A DNA stretch of 60,147 nucleotides from an uncultured Clostridia bacterium (GTDB lineage: Bacteria > Bacillota > Clostridia > Christensenellales > Borkfalkiaceae), in assembly GCA_947630605.1 (NCBI GenBank), contig CANRIO010000003.1, positions 1 through 60,147 of the forward strand. The letters run 5' to 3'. Shown in pieces: positions 29,970 to 39,491 of the stretch; the first letter of the stretch is position 1; the number at the start of each line of letters is the position of its first letter. The notes beneath the pieces are model-generated. The model was given only the letters and a program-made list of their open reading frames with translations. It had not been told where the DNA came from and ran no database searches. A program made the translations under genes and the position numbers.

Positions 29970-31628
29970 TCAACCTAAGATGAGAAGGGAGAGGCCGCAG
30001 AAGATGAGAAGGGAGACGGCGTCAACGATCGTCGTGATGAAGGGCGAGGCGACGGCGGCGGGGTCGAGTTTGCACTTCTTCACGAGCATCGGGAGCATAC
30101 AGCCGACGAACTTCGCCATGACGACGGTGCACATGAGGGCCAGCGAAGTGATGAGACAGGTCACGATGTCGTAGCCGGCGAAGCCGAATAGGAGCTTATC
30201 GATGAGCAAGAGCTTTGCGAAGCAGGCGACGCCGAGCGTGGCGGCAAGGAGCAGGGAGGCGCGGAATTCCTTCCATAGCACCTTTCCGGCATCCTTCGTC
30301 GTCAGTTCGCCGAGGGCGAGGGAGCGGATGACTGTGACCGAGGCCTGTGAGCCCGAATTCCCGCCCGTATCCATGAGCATGGGCACGCAGGCGAGCATGG
30401 CCGTCGTGAGCATATTCTCGAACTTGTTCAGAATGAGCCCCGTGAATGTCGCGGAAACGAGGAGGATCAGAAGCCAGGGCACCCTCTTTCTCCAGATGGA
30501 GAAGACGCTCGTCTTGAGATACGGCCTGTTGTCGTGCAAGACACCGGCCATGGCCTCGATGTCCTCGGTGGTCTCCTCTTCGATGACGTCGATGGCGTCG
30601 TCGACGGTGACGATGCCCACGAGCCTTCTCTCGTCATCCACGACGGGAATGGCGAGGAAGCCGTAGTCCGAGATCTTTCGCGCGACCTCCTCCCTGTCGT
30701 CCTTGGTGTTCACATAGATGACGTTCTCCTCCATGATGTCCGAGATGAGCGCGCCCTTCTTTGCGAGCATCAGATCTTTTGCCGTGACGAGCCCGATGAG
30801 CTTATTTTCGGGGTCGGTGACGTAACAGGTGTAGATGGTCTCCTTGTCGATCGCCGTCTCGCGGATGATGTCGAAGGCCTTCTCCACGGACATGGTGGGC
30901 AGAAAGCGCACGAACTCGATGGTCATGATGGAGCCCGCGCTGTCCTTCGGATACTTCAGAAGCTCGTTGATGTAGGCGCGCGTCTCGCTGTCGGAGAGGG
31001 CGAGGAGCCTTCTCACGACGCTGGAGGGCATCTCCTCGACAAGGTCGACGGTATCGTCGAGGAAGAGTTCGTCCATGACCTCTTTGAGCTCTCTGTCGCT
31101 CAGCTTTTTGATGAGCTTTTGCTGGGTGTCCGTGTCGATCTCGACGAACATCTGCGCCGCGAGGTCCTTGGGCAAGATGCGGAAGAGGACGGGCAGGTCC
31201 TCCTCCTTCGCGCTCTCGAATACCTCGGCGAGGTCGATCTCGTTCATGCCCGCAAGAAGGGGCTTTAAGACGGCGAAATTGCGCTCCTCGAGGAGGGCTA
31301 AGATCTCGTCCTCTTCGGCGATGAGGCGGGCGACCGCGGGGAGCTCTTCGATGATGTCCACCGTGTCGTCGACGGAGACGTCCTCCATGACTTCCTGGAG
31401 TTCATCGTCGCGAAGGCCTTCAATGATCTTCTCCTTGAGCCCGGCGTCCAAAAGGACGAGGACGTCGGCGAGCTGTTCGGGCTCGAGGGCGCGGGCGAGC
31501 GGGACGAGGTCCCCCTCTTCCACCTCCGAAAAAAGATGCGCCACCGTTTCGGGAGAACACTTTCTCACCGACTCGGCAGCGTCATCGTAGTTTTTTTTTG
31601 ATAAAAATTGTCTGATCTCTTCTTCCAT
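29970..31628 (-). CDS. mgtE: Magnesium transporter MgtE
   Basis: MgtE_N and CBS pattern; MDTGGNSGSQASVTVIRSLALGEL. Confidence 0.95.
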   Translation of the reverse strand: MEEEIRQFLSKKNYDDAAESVRKCSPETVAHLFSEVEEGDLVPLARALEPEQLADVLVLLDAGLKEKIIEGLRDDELQEVMEDVSVDDTVDIIEELPAVARLIAEEDEILALLEERNFAVLKPLLAGMNEIDLAEVFESAKEEDLPVLFRILPKDLAAQMFVEIDTDTQQKLIKKLSDRELKEVMDELFLDDTVDLVEEMPSSVVRRLLALSDSETRAYINELLKYPKDSAGSIMTIEFVRFLPTMSVEKAFDIIRETAIDKETIYTCYVTDPENKLIGLVTAKDLMLAKKGALISDIMEENVIYVNTKDDREEVARKISDYGFLAIPVVDDERRLVGIVTVDDAIDVIEEETTEDIEAMAGVLHDNRPYLKTSVFSIWRKRVPWLLILLVSATFTGLILNKFENMLTTAMLACVPMLMDTGGNSGSQASVTVIRSLALGELTTKDAGKVLWKEFRASLLLAATLGVACFAKLLLIDKLLFGFAGYDIVTCLITSLALMCTVVMAKFVGCMLPMLVKKCKLDPAAVASPFITTIVDAVSLLIFCGLSLLILG

Positions 31629-31659
31629 ATCTTCACCTCGCAGAAATTCTTAAAAAGCG

Positions 31660-31781
31660 ATGTGCGCAGAGGAAAGAAGCCGTTGGAAATTTACGCGGGA
31701 TGACGGACCGCGAACCACGGCTTTTGCATTCGGTCTGCGACTTTGGTACTTCGCCCTTTCACGGCCTGCCTCCTTGTGCTT
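31660..31781 (-). ncRNA. Possible structured 5' leader RNA of mgtE
   Basis: ~150-nt leader after TTGACT-17-TATAAT; gccGTGAAAgggc stem-loop, ...ACCAAAGTCGCAGACCGAA...GTGGTTCGCGGTCC pairing; class not identified. Confidence 0.3.
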
Positions 31782-31850
31782 TTTCTTCTATTATATCCGC
31801 CGCCCGCAAAAAAGTCAACTCGCGAAAGCGTGTATTCTCCCCTTTTTTGC

Positions 31851-31883
31851 AAAAAATACGGGCCCGCCGAATTGGCGGACCCG
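31851..31883 (-). terminator. Intrinsic terminator
   Basis: Minus strand CGGGTCCGCC-AATTC-GGCGGGCCCG TATTTTTT. Confidence 0.8.
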
Positions 31884-31897
31884 CAAACGATCGTGTT

Positions 31898-34800
31898 TTA
31901 TTCTTCGAAGAGCGGAACGCCCGTAACGCCCTTGTATTTGATGCCGCGCTGTTCGTCGCTCCTCTGCTTGAGATAGTTGTTCTCGCTGTCCTTGCCGTAC
32001 ATATAGAAGTTGAAGTCGTGCGTGCCCGCCGCCCGCGGCAGAAGCTCGCCCTGCTGCGTCATGTTGCCGCCGGCATCGGCGAGGACGGAGATGTTGATGT
32101 TCACATGCGTGAAGTCGCTGAATAGCCCGTTCAGCCCCGTCGTGTCGAAACAGGAATAATTCCTGCCGCCGCCGTAGAAGGCGATGCCGCCGTGGACGAA
32201 CTTCTTTTCGTCCGAAGTGGGCTCGATGAGGGTGTTGTATGTCGGATCCACCTTCGTGACATATTCGATCATGCTCGCGATGTCCAACTTGAGCCAACCC
32301 GAGAGCACGCCCGTCGGGGACTCAATGAGGGTGGAGGAGTTGATGAGGGTGATGTCCTTCCAATCGTAGAGGCGCACATCCCCCTGAAGACGGAGGACGG
32401 AGGCGAAGGAAGTGCCGCCCGAGCGCTCCCACTCTCTGGTGAAGTTGCGCCACTGGTGATCGCTCGCGCCCTCATACAGGAATTCGCCCGCAAAGTTGCT
32501 CTCCACGCCGACGGTGAAGAGGCCGCTCGTCTCGAGGACGGAATTTTTGAGGATGACGTCCGTCATCACATATTGCTTGTAGAACCATTCGTCCTCGTAG
32601 AGCTTGCCGCCGCCATAGACATTGTTTCTGTTCGTATCGTTGTAGACATTGCCCTGTGCGTCTTTGAAGGCGGGCTCCTGCCCGTTTGCCCTGTTCGCAC
32701 GCAGTGCCTTGTTCGCGCCGATCTTGAGGATGAATTCCCTCCCCTGTGCGAGGATACAGCCGTCGATCGTGACATGGATGCGCTCGCTGTCCACGCCCGC
32801 GGCATTCTCGGAGAGATTGTCGATGAAATACTTGTTCCCGTTCCGGTTGCCGCCGTAGGCGCGGATGACGTTCCTCCCGTTGCGGATACGGCAGTTGACG
32901 ATCTCGGCGGAGGCATTCACCTCGAGCGTAGTGCCCGTGTGGTTGAGCTGGGTGAGGTCGTACGTGCCGTTTTCGTCGGCGAGCAGATCGTCGCTGCACC
33001 CGAGCAGGTTGACGCCGTAGAGCTTCACGCCGTCCGTGCGGATGAGGAAGGCGCAGTTGTCCTGCCCCGCCACGCTCGCCATCTGCTTATAGTTGACGAA
33101 ATACAGCGGATCCCTGTAGATGGAGAACAGCGGCTGGCCCGCGTCGTCGACGGCATGGGTGTAGTTGCCCGCATCGATGTGTTTCCCGTTGCCATAGACG
33201 CTCGCCTTGAACTCCAATACATAGGAGACATAGGCGCCGTCCTCACCGGCATCCTTGGAGTTTTTGTACCATTCGATGTTGTAGGTGGACTTCATGCGGT
33301 GAGACTTCAGAACATTCTCCCGCTCCGCAGCGGATAAGACCTCTCCCGCCGCATTCGTGCCCAGCTTGATGTCCTTTGTGAGGACGACGGGAAGGGCGGC
33401 GTCCGTCGCCGCGACGAGTTCGGGGGCGCTCTGCACCGCGACCGCCTCCTTGACGACGTTGAGCTTTATGGTGCCCTGCACCTTCCTCCCGAAGGCTTCA
33501 TTCCCCTTCCATGCGGCAGTCACCGTGATCGCCCCCGTCCCCTTGGGGATGAGGACGGGCGAGCCGCCGCGGATCTCTACGGAGGCGACGCGCTCATCCG
33601 AGACGGTATAGGCGATGTCATCGCCCGCAGACCCGACGCCCGATGTGCTGTAGGTAAAGACGAGGAGCGGATAGACGTTCTCCTCCGTCCTGAGGGCGGA
33701 CGTGTATCTGAGGCCTGCGACCGTATAGCGTTCGGCGAGGTCGCACTTGACGTCGTTGTTGATCTGGACGACGCTCACATTGTTGATGATGGAGATGTGG
33801 AGAAGTTCCTCTTCCGTCCGGTCGCGGTAGACCGCCCGTACGGAGAGCGTATAGTCCCCGCTCTTCTTGGCCTTGAGGGTGGCAGTCCCGCCCTCCACCG
33901 CGAAGTCCTCTGCGGGGCCCGAATACACCCATGTGTATTCCACCCCCTTCGCACCGCCCGAAGCGACGGCATAGAAGGAGACGGAGGTGCCCGTCAGGAT
34001 GGTCGCCTGCCGCGAACCGTCCTCTAAATCGGTAAGGGTGTTGTCCGAGAAGACGGAGAAGGCAAATTCCGTGAAAGAGATGAGGAAGGGATACGTCTTC
34101 CCGCTCACGACGAGCGTCGCTTCAATGTCGTCTTCGGTTTCGCCGTCGACGCCCTCATTGAAGGTGATGTCGACGGTGTATCTCCCGTCTCTTCCCGAAA
34201 TGTTCGCACGCGCCTTATCGGAGCGGAAGATGGGACGGCTCGAGCTCTCCACATAGAGCGTCGTCTCCGTCGTCCCCTTGGTCACGCTGACGCCGCCGAA
34301 TGCGTCGTCGCCCTCCGCCGCCTGTCCGTTGATGATGACGCCGTCGGGATCGGACTTTTCGACGGTGAGGCTGACCTTCTTTTCCATCATTCCCGCTACT
34401 CCCTCCTGGACGAAGACGTTGAATTCCGCCTTGCCCGAGAAGGGCAGGAAGATGGACCGCGTGCCGCGCTCGATCTGCGCAAAGACGCCGTTCACCTCGC
34501 CGATGGCGTAGGCATTGTTGAACTCCGCGGGATGGACGGCCACGTCATAGGTATAGCTCCCCGTGGGGACGGTGCCCCTGTAGCCCTCCTCCGTCTCGAT
34601 GAGCGGGACGGCGTTGCCCCCGGCGTCCTTGAGGCTGAATCCCAAGGCGTACGGCTTCGAAGAGACGACCACGACGGGAAGACTGTCGGTAAAGCCCTTG
34701 TCGTTGCTCGTGGCGACGATCTCCGCCGTGCCCTCCCCCTTGGGGACGATGAGCCCGTCCTTCGTGACGTCGGCGACATCTGTATCCGACGAAGAGAGGG

Positions 34801-35032
34801 TGTAGCCCCTCTCCGCCGCATTGATCGGCTGGACTTCGGCTGTGACTGTCGCGTGCGGGTCGTTTGCCATGTCGATGAAAATAGAGCCGTCTTCGCCCGC
34901 ATTCTCCGACCTGAGCTCGATGCCGCTCACGGGGGGCGGCATTTGGAGGCTTATGCCCGTCGTCGAAACAAAGAGGACGATAACGAAGACCATCGGGATG
35001 ACGAATATGAGTGCAAGTAATGTCTTTCTCAT
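31898..35032 (-). CDS. Large N-terminally anchored extracellular protein with Big_2-like Ig domains and probable right-handed beta-helix C-terminus
   Basis: TM at N-terminus; GYTLSSSDTDVADVTKDGLIVPKGEGTAEIVA; beta-helix-like C-terminal half. Confidence 0.7.
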   Translation of the reverse strand: MRKTLLALIFVIPMVFVIVLFVSTTGISLQMPPPVSGIELRSENAGEDGSIFIDMANDPHATVTAEVQPINAAERGYTLSSSDTDVADVTKDGLIVPKGEGTAEIVATSNDKGFTDSLPVVVVSSKPYALGFSLKDAGGNAVPLIETEEGYRGTVPTGSYTYDVAVHPAEFNNAYAIGEVNGVFAQIERGTRSIFLPFSGKAEFNVFVQEGVAGMMEKKVSLTVEKSDPDGVIINGQAAEGDDAFGGVSVTKGTTETTLYVESSSRPIFRSDKARANISGRDGRYTVDITFNEGVDGETEDDIEATLVVSGKTYPFLISFTEFAFSVFSDNTLTDLEDGSRQATILTGTSVSFYAVASGGAKGVEYTWVYSGPAEDFAVEGGTATLKAKKSGDYTLSVRAVYRDRTEEELLHISIINNVSVVQINNDVKCDLAERYTVAGLRYTSALRTEENVYPLLVFTYSTSGVGSAGDDIAYTVSDERVASVEIRGGSPVLIPKGTGAITVTAAWKGNEAFGRKVQGTIKLNVVKEAVAVQSAPELVAATDAALPVVLTKDIKLGTNAAGEVLSAAERENVLKSHRMKSTYNIEWYKNSKDAGEDGAYVSYVLEFKASVYGNGKHIDAGNYTHAVDDAGQPLFSIYRDPLYFVNYKQMASVAGQDNCAFLIRTDGVKLYGVNLLGCSDDLLADENGTYDLTQLNHTGTTLEVNASAEIVNCRIRNGRNVIRAYGGNRNGNKYFIDNLSENAAGVDSERIHVTIDGCILAQGREFILKIGANKALRANRANGQEPAFKDAQGNVYNDTNRNNVYGGGKLYEDEWFYKQYVMTDVILKNSVLETSGLFTVGVESNFAGEFLYEGASDHQWRNFTREWERSGGTSFASVLRLQGDVRLYDWKDITLINSSTLIESPTGVLSGWLKLDIASMIEYVTKVDPTYNTLIEPTSDEKKFVHGGIAFYGGGRNYSCFDTTGLNGLFSDFTHVNINISVLADAGGNMTQQGELLPRAAGTHDFNFYMYGKDSENNYLKQRSDEQRGIKYKGVTGVPLFEE

Positions 35033-36768
35033 CAGATGCCTCCACCCGAGAATTCATAGTATTTTCTCTTCAGACGGAAGAAGAGGTAGACGGTCGAAAG
35101 TACCGCGGCCAAAAGCGAGATCCCGCCCGCGAGCACATAAGTAAGATAGCCGATCTCGAAGGAACGGAGCTGGCTGAGCAGTTTGAGCACGAACACGAGC
35201 CCGCCGACGACGAAGGAGAAGACGAGGCCGACCACGATGATGATGGAGACCGTCCCCGAGGATTCCTTGATCTCGCCGTCGTCCTCCGTCGAGAACTTGG
35301 CGTGGTTGAAGTCGTACCGCGTCGCGACCGCGATATTCGCAAAGCCGAAGAGCAGCCCGACGGCGCAGATGAACGCGGCGTCCGCAGGTCCCACCATGCC
35401 CGCGGCAAACAGGGTGACCGCGGAAGCGAGCTGCGAGATGACCGTGACGATGAGGCAGAGGAAGATCTTCGAGAGGAAGACCGTCCTGAAGCTTATGGGC
35501 ATGGCCTTGACCACATAGAACATTTCGCCGTCGCGGCTGATATTCGTCGCGCAGAAGATGTTCGTCAGCGCCCCGAAGAGGACGGTGAGGAAGATCGCAA
35601 GTTCGAGCTGGCAGTCAAGCCCCACGAGGTTGACGACGAGGGAGGAGCCCACGTCCATGCAGAAGTACACCATGAGCGGCATGATGAGCGCGACGGAGAA
35701 ATAGGAGAACATGTAGGAGGGCGTCCTGAAGATGTGCAAAAATTCCTTCTTGAGGAGGGCGGAGAACTTCGAGGTCTGCCCCCTCACGACGCTGTTGTGG
35801 AAAACGGCCGCGGACGAGCCCTGGTTGCGGGCCTGCAACGACCGCGTCAGAATGCTCCTGATGATGATCATGGAGAGCGTGATGCCGACGACGGCGACGC
35901 CGATGAGCCCAAGCCAGCTCTCAAGCGGGCTTTGGCCCGTCATGATGTTTGCAAGGAAGCGGGCGGGATAGAGGAAGGAACAGACGTTGCCGATCGTCCT
36001 CATCACCTTTTCGCTGAAGAAATACTTCAGGCTGTCGCCGAGGAGGAGCTGCTTCACGCCGCTCAAGATGATGGAATACAGCCAGATGCCCACCCCGAGG
36101 AGGACGGTGACCACGATGAACATGAGAAAGTACCGCTCTTTGAGGAACCTCTTGATGACCTGAAAGAGGGGCACGATGACGGCCGCGATCCCGATCGTGA
36201 TGAGGGGGATGAGGAAACAGCTGCCGATGGAGAGCAGCCAGAAGGTGACCGTCGTCCCCACCCGCCATGCAAAGGTCGCATTCACCGTCGTGAAGGCGAC
36301 GAGCGCGATGACGAGCTGCCCGCGGTAGATCGAGATGAGGCGCGCGACAAAGAGGGTGCGCGCATTGATGGGCATCGCCGAGTAGATCTTCATGTCGTCG
36401 GCGGTAAAGAGTTCCCTTCCGAGCTGTCCCACGCCGCCGACCACCATGCCGAGGAACACAGCCGAATAGAGGATGGTGAAAAGCTCGTTGGAGCGCGCTA
36501 CGAGGTTGGTCTTCCCGCCCGTCTTGATGGCGACATACACGTCGACAAAGCGGCCGAAGAAGATCACGAAGAGGGCAACGATGGCCCCCGCGAGAAGGAC
36601 GCGGAGCAAAAATCCGAGGAGATCGAATTGACCCGCTTTGAACATCGAACGCCGCTCTTCCTTCCCCTTTCTGAGAAGGGCGCCTACGGTGCGGAAATTG
36701 ATCCCGCCCTTCTTGCGCTCGCGACGTTTTCTGCGGCGTTCTGCCGCCTCAATCTTCCTGTTCTTCAT
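35032..36768 (-). CDS. ABC transporter permease (ABC-2-like)
   Basis: Polytopic ~580-aa protein overlapping the ATPase gene; start taken as MKNRKIEAAE. Confidence 0.8.
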   Translation of the reverse strand: MKNRKIEAAERRRKRRERKKGGINFRTVGALLRKGKEERRSMFKAGQFDLLGFLLRVLLAGAIVALFVIFFGRFVDVYVAIKTGGKTNLVARSNELFTILYSAVFLGMVVGGVGQLGRELFTADDMKIYSAMPINARTLFVARLISIYRGQLVIALVAFTTVNATFAWRVGTTVTFWLLSIGSCFLIPLITIGIAAVIVPLFQVIKRFLKERYFLMFIVVTVLLGVGIWLYSIILSGVKQLLLGDSLKYFFSEKVMRTIGNVCSFLYPARFLANIMTGQSPLESWLGLIGVAVVGITLSMIIIRSILTRSLQARNQGSSAAVFHNSVVRGQTSKFSALLKKEFLHIFRTPSYMFSYFSVALIMPLMVYFCMDVGSSLVVNLVGLDCQLELAIFLTVLFGALTNIFCATNISRDGEMFYVVKAMPISFRTVFLSKIFLCLIVTVISQLASAVTLFAAGMVGPADAAFICAVGLLFGFANIAVATRYDFNHAKFSTEDDGEIKESSGTVSIIIVVGLVFSFVVGGLVFVLKLLSQLRSFEIGYLTYVLAGGISLLAAVLSTVYLFFRLKRKYYEFSGGGI

Positions 36769-37621
36769 TGCGTAAGAAATACTCCTCGAAATCAAAATTG
36801 GGGTTCTGTGCGTAGATGCCCGACATGTCGAGCTCATCTACCTGCTTGCCCTTACGGATGAGGACGACGCGGTCGCACAGCTTCGCAACGGTGTTGAGTG
36901 CATGCGACGAGAAGAGGATGGTGTTCCCCTCTGCGGCATAGGCATGCATGAATTCCTGCACCGCGTGCATGGTGCGGGGATCGAGACCCGTCATAGGCTC
37001 GTCGAGGATCCAGAGCTTGGGATGATGGATGAGCGACCCCATCATACAGATCTTCTGCCGCATGCCGTGCGAGTAGGAGGAGATGAGGTTCTCGATGGGC
37101 TTGCCGAGCTGGAATACGGAATCCAGCTCCTTGAGACGCTGAAGGCGCACCTTGGTGGGAACTTCATAGACGTCTGCAATGAAGTTGAGATATTGCAGGC
37201 CCGTCATCTTGACGAAGGTCGCATGGTTGTCGGTGACAAATCCCATCTTGGACTTGGCCTTCTCCGCCTGCTTGCGGATGTCGTACCCGGCGATCTTGAT
37301 CTCCCCCTTCTCAAAGGGAAGCATGCCCTCAAGACATTTGAGCGTCGTCGATTTCCCCGCGCCGTTGTGGCCGAGGATGCCCACGATCTCCCCCTCACGG
37401 CAGGTGAAGGAGACGTCCGTCACCGCCCACGGGGCCTTGCGGGAATAGCGTTTGCACAGCCCCTTGACGGAGACCACCTCGCGCGCATTCGGGATACGCC
37501 TGTGGGTGGGATGCTGGGCGGGTTGCACGGCCATCGGCTGAGGCCGCGGCTGGGGTTTGGGTTGCGGGAATTGCACCACCGCCACAACGGGCGGCTGCGT
37601 AAGGCGTGGATCGTTTGTCAT
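36749..37621 (-). CDS. ABC transporter ATP-binding protein
   Basis: GILGHNGAGKSTTLKCLEGM; SYSHGMRQKICMMGSLIHHPKLWILDEPMTGLDP. Confidence 0.94.
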   Translation of the reverse strand: MTNDPRLTQPPVVAVVQFPQPKPQPRPQPMAVQPAQHPTHRRIPNAREVVSVKGLCKRYSRKAPWAVTDVSFTCREGEIVGILGHNGAGKSTTLKCLEGMLPFEKGEIKIAGYDIRKQAEKAKSKMGFVTDNHATFVKMTGLQYLNFIADVYEVPTKVRLQRLKELDSVFQLGKPIENLISSYSHGMRQKICMMGSLIHHPKLWILDEPMTGLDPRTMHAVQEFMHAYAAEGNTILFSSHALNTVAKLCDRVVLIRKGKQVDELDMSGIYAQNPNFDFEEYFLRNEEQED

Positions 37622-37750
37622 ATTGCACTCCTATTTTGCAACATTTCGTCGATTTCTACCCGCGCGCGATACGCGCGAGGTCAATCAAATTTTATCATAG
37701 TACCCATAAAAAAGCAATTTCCTTCTTTTTCCCCCACCGTTTGCCAGCAC

Positions 37751-37790
37751 TTTTGAACATAGCTTTCACTTTTTGAACATAGCTATCACA
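37751..37790. repeat. 20-bp tandem direct repeat
   Basis: TTTTGAACATAGCTTTCACT / TTTTGAACATAGCTATCACA. Confidence 0.85.
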
Positions 37791-37934
37791 TTTTTCACCG
37801 TTTTTCACAAATTTTCCATTTTTTTCTCGTTTTTTGCCCCGCATGAAGACCTTGTATGCTATCTCACGGAATATTCTCAAGATCAGCCGAAAAATGCCTT
37901 CGTAGCTTTCATGGATAAAAGCATATGGAAATTC

Positions 37935-37963
37935 TTGACCATGGATCATGATTATGGTATAAT
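37935..37963 (+). promoter_or_regulatory. Promoter upstream of the sigma factor at 38093
   Basis: TTGACC-17-TATAAT. Confidence 0.75.
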
Positions 37964-38092
37964 TATTTCACTATTTTTTTGTTTGGCGCGTGAGATGGAG
38001 CCGTTGCCCGGGACGAAAAATACACCGATTCGGGGCCGAAGCTCAGCCGTGAACAGGAACTTGCGCGGCAAAACGGTTGTCCCCAAAGAACG

Positions 38093-38593
38093 ATGGAATC
38101 ACAGAAGTTTAACAAATTGCTCTGTAAAATCAGCTCCGACAAGCACGCACTCGTTCCGATCTATCAAGAATTCTACGCTAAAATTATTTTACATCTTCAC
38201 ATTCGTTTCGGAAAAGCCATTTGCCCTGAGGACGTCGCACAGGAAGTTTTCGCAATACTTCTGAATATGGAGTACAGGGAATATATCAATTCGCCGCAAC
38301 AATGGCTCTTCTCCGTGGCAGACAACAAGGCCATCGACCTTATAAGGAAACAGCACATAGAGCTCTCCCTGCCCGACGATCTGAAAGCGCCGCCCCAATT
38401 TGAGATCTCCACACCAAACATCGCGATCCAGCTCGCCTTCGAGCACATCGATCCCATCTCCCGACAGATCCTTCACATGCACTTCTGGGAAGGGTATAGT
38501 CACAAAGAGATCGCCGCCCAATTGAATATGAGCTGCGGGAACGTTCGCCAGAAGGCCAGCCGCGCATATAAGATCCTCGAAAAGTTTTTGTAA
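38093..38593 (+). CDS. Sigma-70 family RNA polymerase sigma factor
   Basis: AICPEDVAQEVFAILL...LFSVADNKAIDLIRKQ; DPISRQILHMHFWEGYSHKEIAAQLNMSCGNVRQKASRAYKILEKFL. Confidence 0.88.
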   Translation: MESQKFNKLLCKISSDKHALVPIYQEFYAKIILHLHIRFGKAICPEDVAQEVFAILLNMEYREYINSPQQWLFSVADNKAIDLIRKQHIELSLPDDLKAPPQFEISTPNIAIQLAFEHIDPISRQILHMHFWEGYSHKEIAAQLNMSCGNVRQKASRAYKILEKFL

Positions 38594-38658
38594 CATTTCT
38601 ATCTCCTGCTTCGACCTATTTATGTAGGTATGGAAAATACCGCATAGGAGGAAAGAAA

Positions 38659-39489
38659 ATGTTACATCTCACAACGATCGGCCTGAGCATTCTGATGCTC
38701 GGCACACTCGGGGCGGCGCCCTGCGCCTCCCTCAAAAATGGCGATAGCGAGTTGCATTACTGCGAAACGGTCTTCTACAACGGGATCGACAGCACGCAAG
38801 AGCAATCAACGGAAATCGTGAGGAGAGACTTTATCTCCCGAGAGAAAAATAAATACGACCTCGCGATCTTCATCCCGTCTTATACCCACTCCCCCGCCGT
38901 CTCCTCTTGCGCCGCAGTCGCGGGTAGCAACCTCATAGGATTTTACGACCGCTATGACGAGGACCTCATCCCCAACCACAAATCGGGTTCCTTGATCGGG
39001 GGAGTGGCGTATTCCTATTCGGTACAAGACGATGAGACCTTTGCGGTGGCAAAAACGCTCTATGACTACATGGGGACGGACGAGACGGGCACGACGGAAG
39101 CGCAGTTCGTGGACGGCATAAAAAAATTCTGCAAGGAGAAGGGCAAGTCCGTCACCACAACCTCCTGCATGTCCTCCGGCTCCTTCAGCTTCTCCAAGGC
39201 AAAGACATACATAGAGGCCAACCAGCCCATCGTCTTCTTTGTGAGCGGATATAACGTCGGACACCTATCCGAAAGGGACACGTATGACTCCATCGGCTAT
39301 GTGCTCTCGACTGCCAACCACGTCATGGTCGGCTTCGGGTACAGTGTTTATTCCTATGTCACAGCGGCGGGCAATGTGACCGACTACTACTTCAACGTGG
39401 CTTCCGGAGTCGCCATCAAGCCCTCAGGGTTCTATAACATCAATTACAAGACAAGGATCATCGACGCCTTGGCCGTCGACATCTATTGA
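38659..39489 (+). CDS. Secreted C39-like (papain-fold) peptidase
   Basis: Signal peptide; candidate catalytic Cys SCAAVAGSNLIGFYDRY and His TANHVMVGFGYSVY; RBS aggagg. Confidence 0.7.
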   Translation: MLHLTTIGLSILMLGTLGAAPCASLKNGDSELHYCETVFYNGIDSTQEQSTEIVRRDFISREKNKYDLAIFIPSYTHSPAVSSCAAVAGSNLIGFYDRYDEDLIPNHKSGSLIGGVAYSYSVQDDETFAVAKTLYDYMGTDETGTTEAQFVDGIKKFCKEKGKSVTTTSCMSSGSFSFSKAKTYIEANQPIVFFVSGYNVGHLSERDTYDSIGYVLSTANHVMVGFGYSVYSYVTAAGNVTDYYFNVASGVAIKPSGFYNINYKTRIIDALAVDIY

Positions 39490-39491
39490 GC

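Noticed and set aside
31640-31810. M-box (ykoK) riboswitch upstream of mgtE
   Set aside because: The conserved M-box core sequences were not found; kept only as an unclassified structured leader
35011-36861. 616-aa highly charged plus-strand ORF
   Set aside because: Antisense to the ABC permease; charge bias mirrors hydrophobic codons on the other strand
38018-38092. In-frame upstream extension of the sigma factor (…KLSREQELARQNGCPQRT)
   Set aside because: No start codon or RBS found before the in-frame TGA; kept the ATG at 38093
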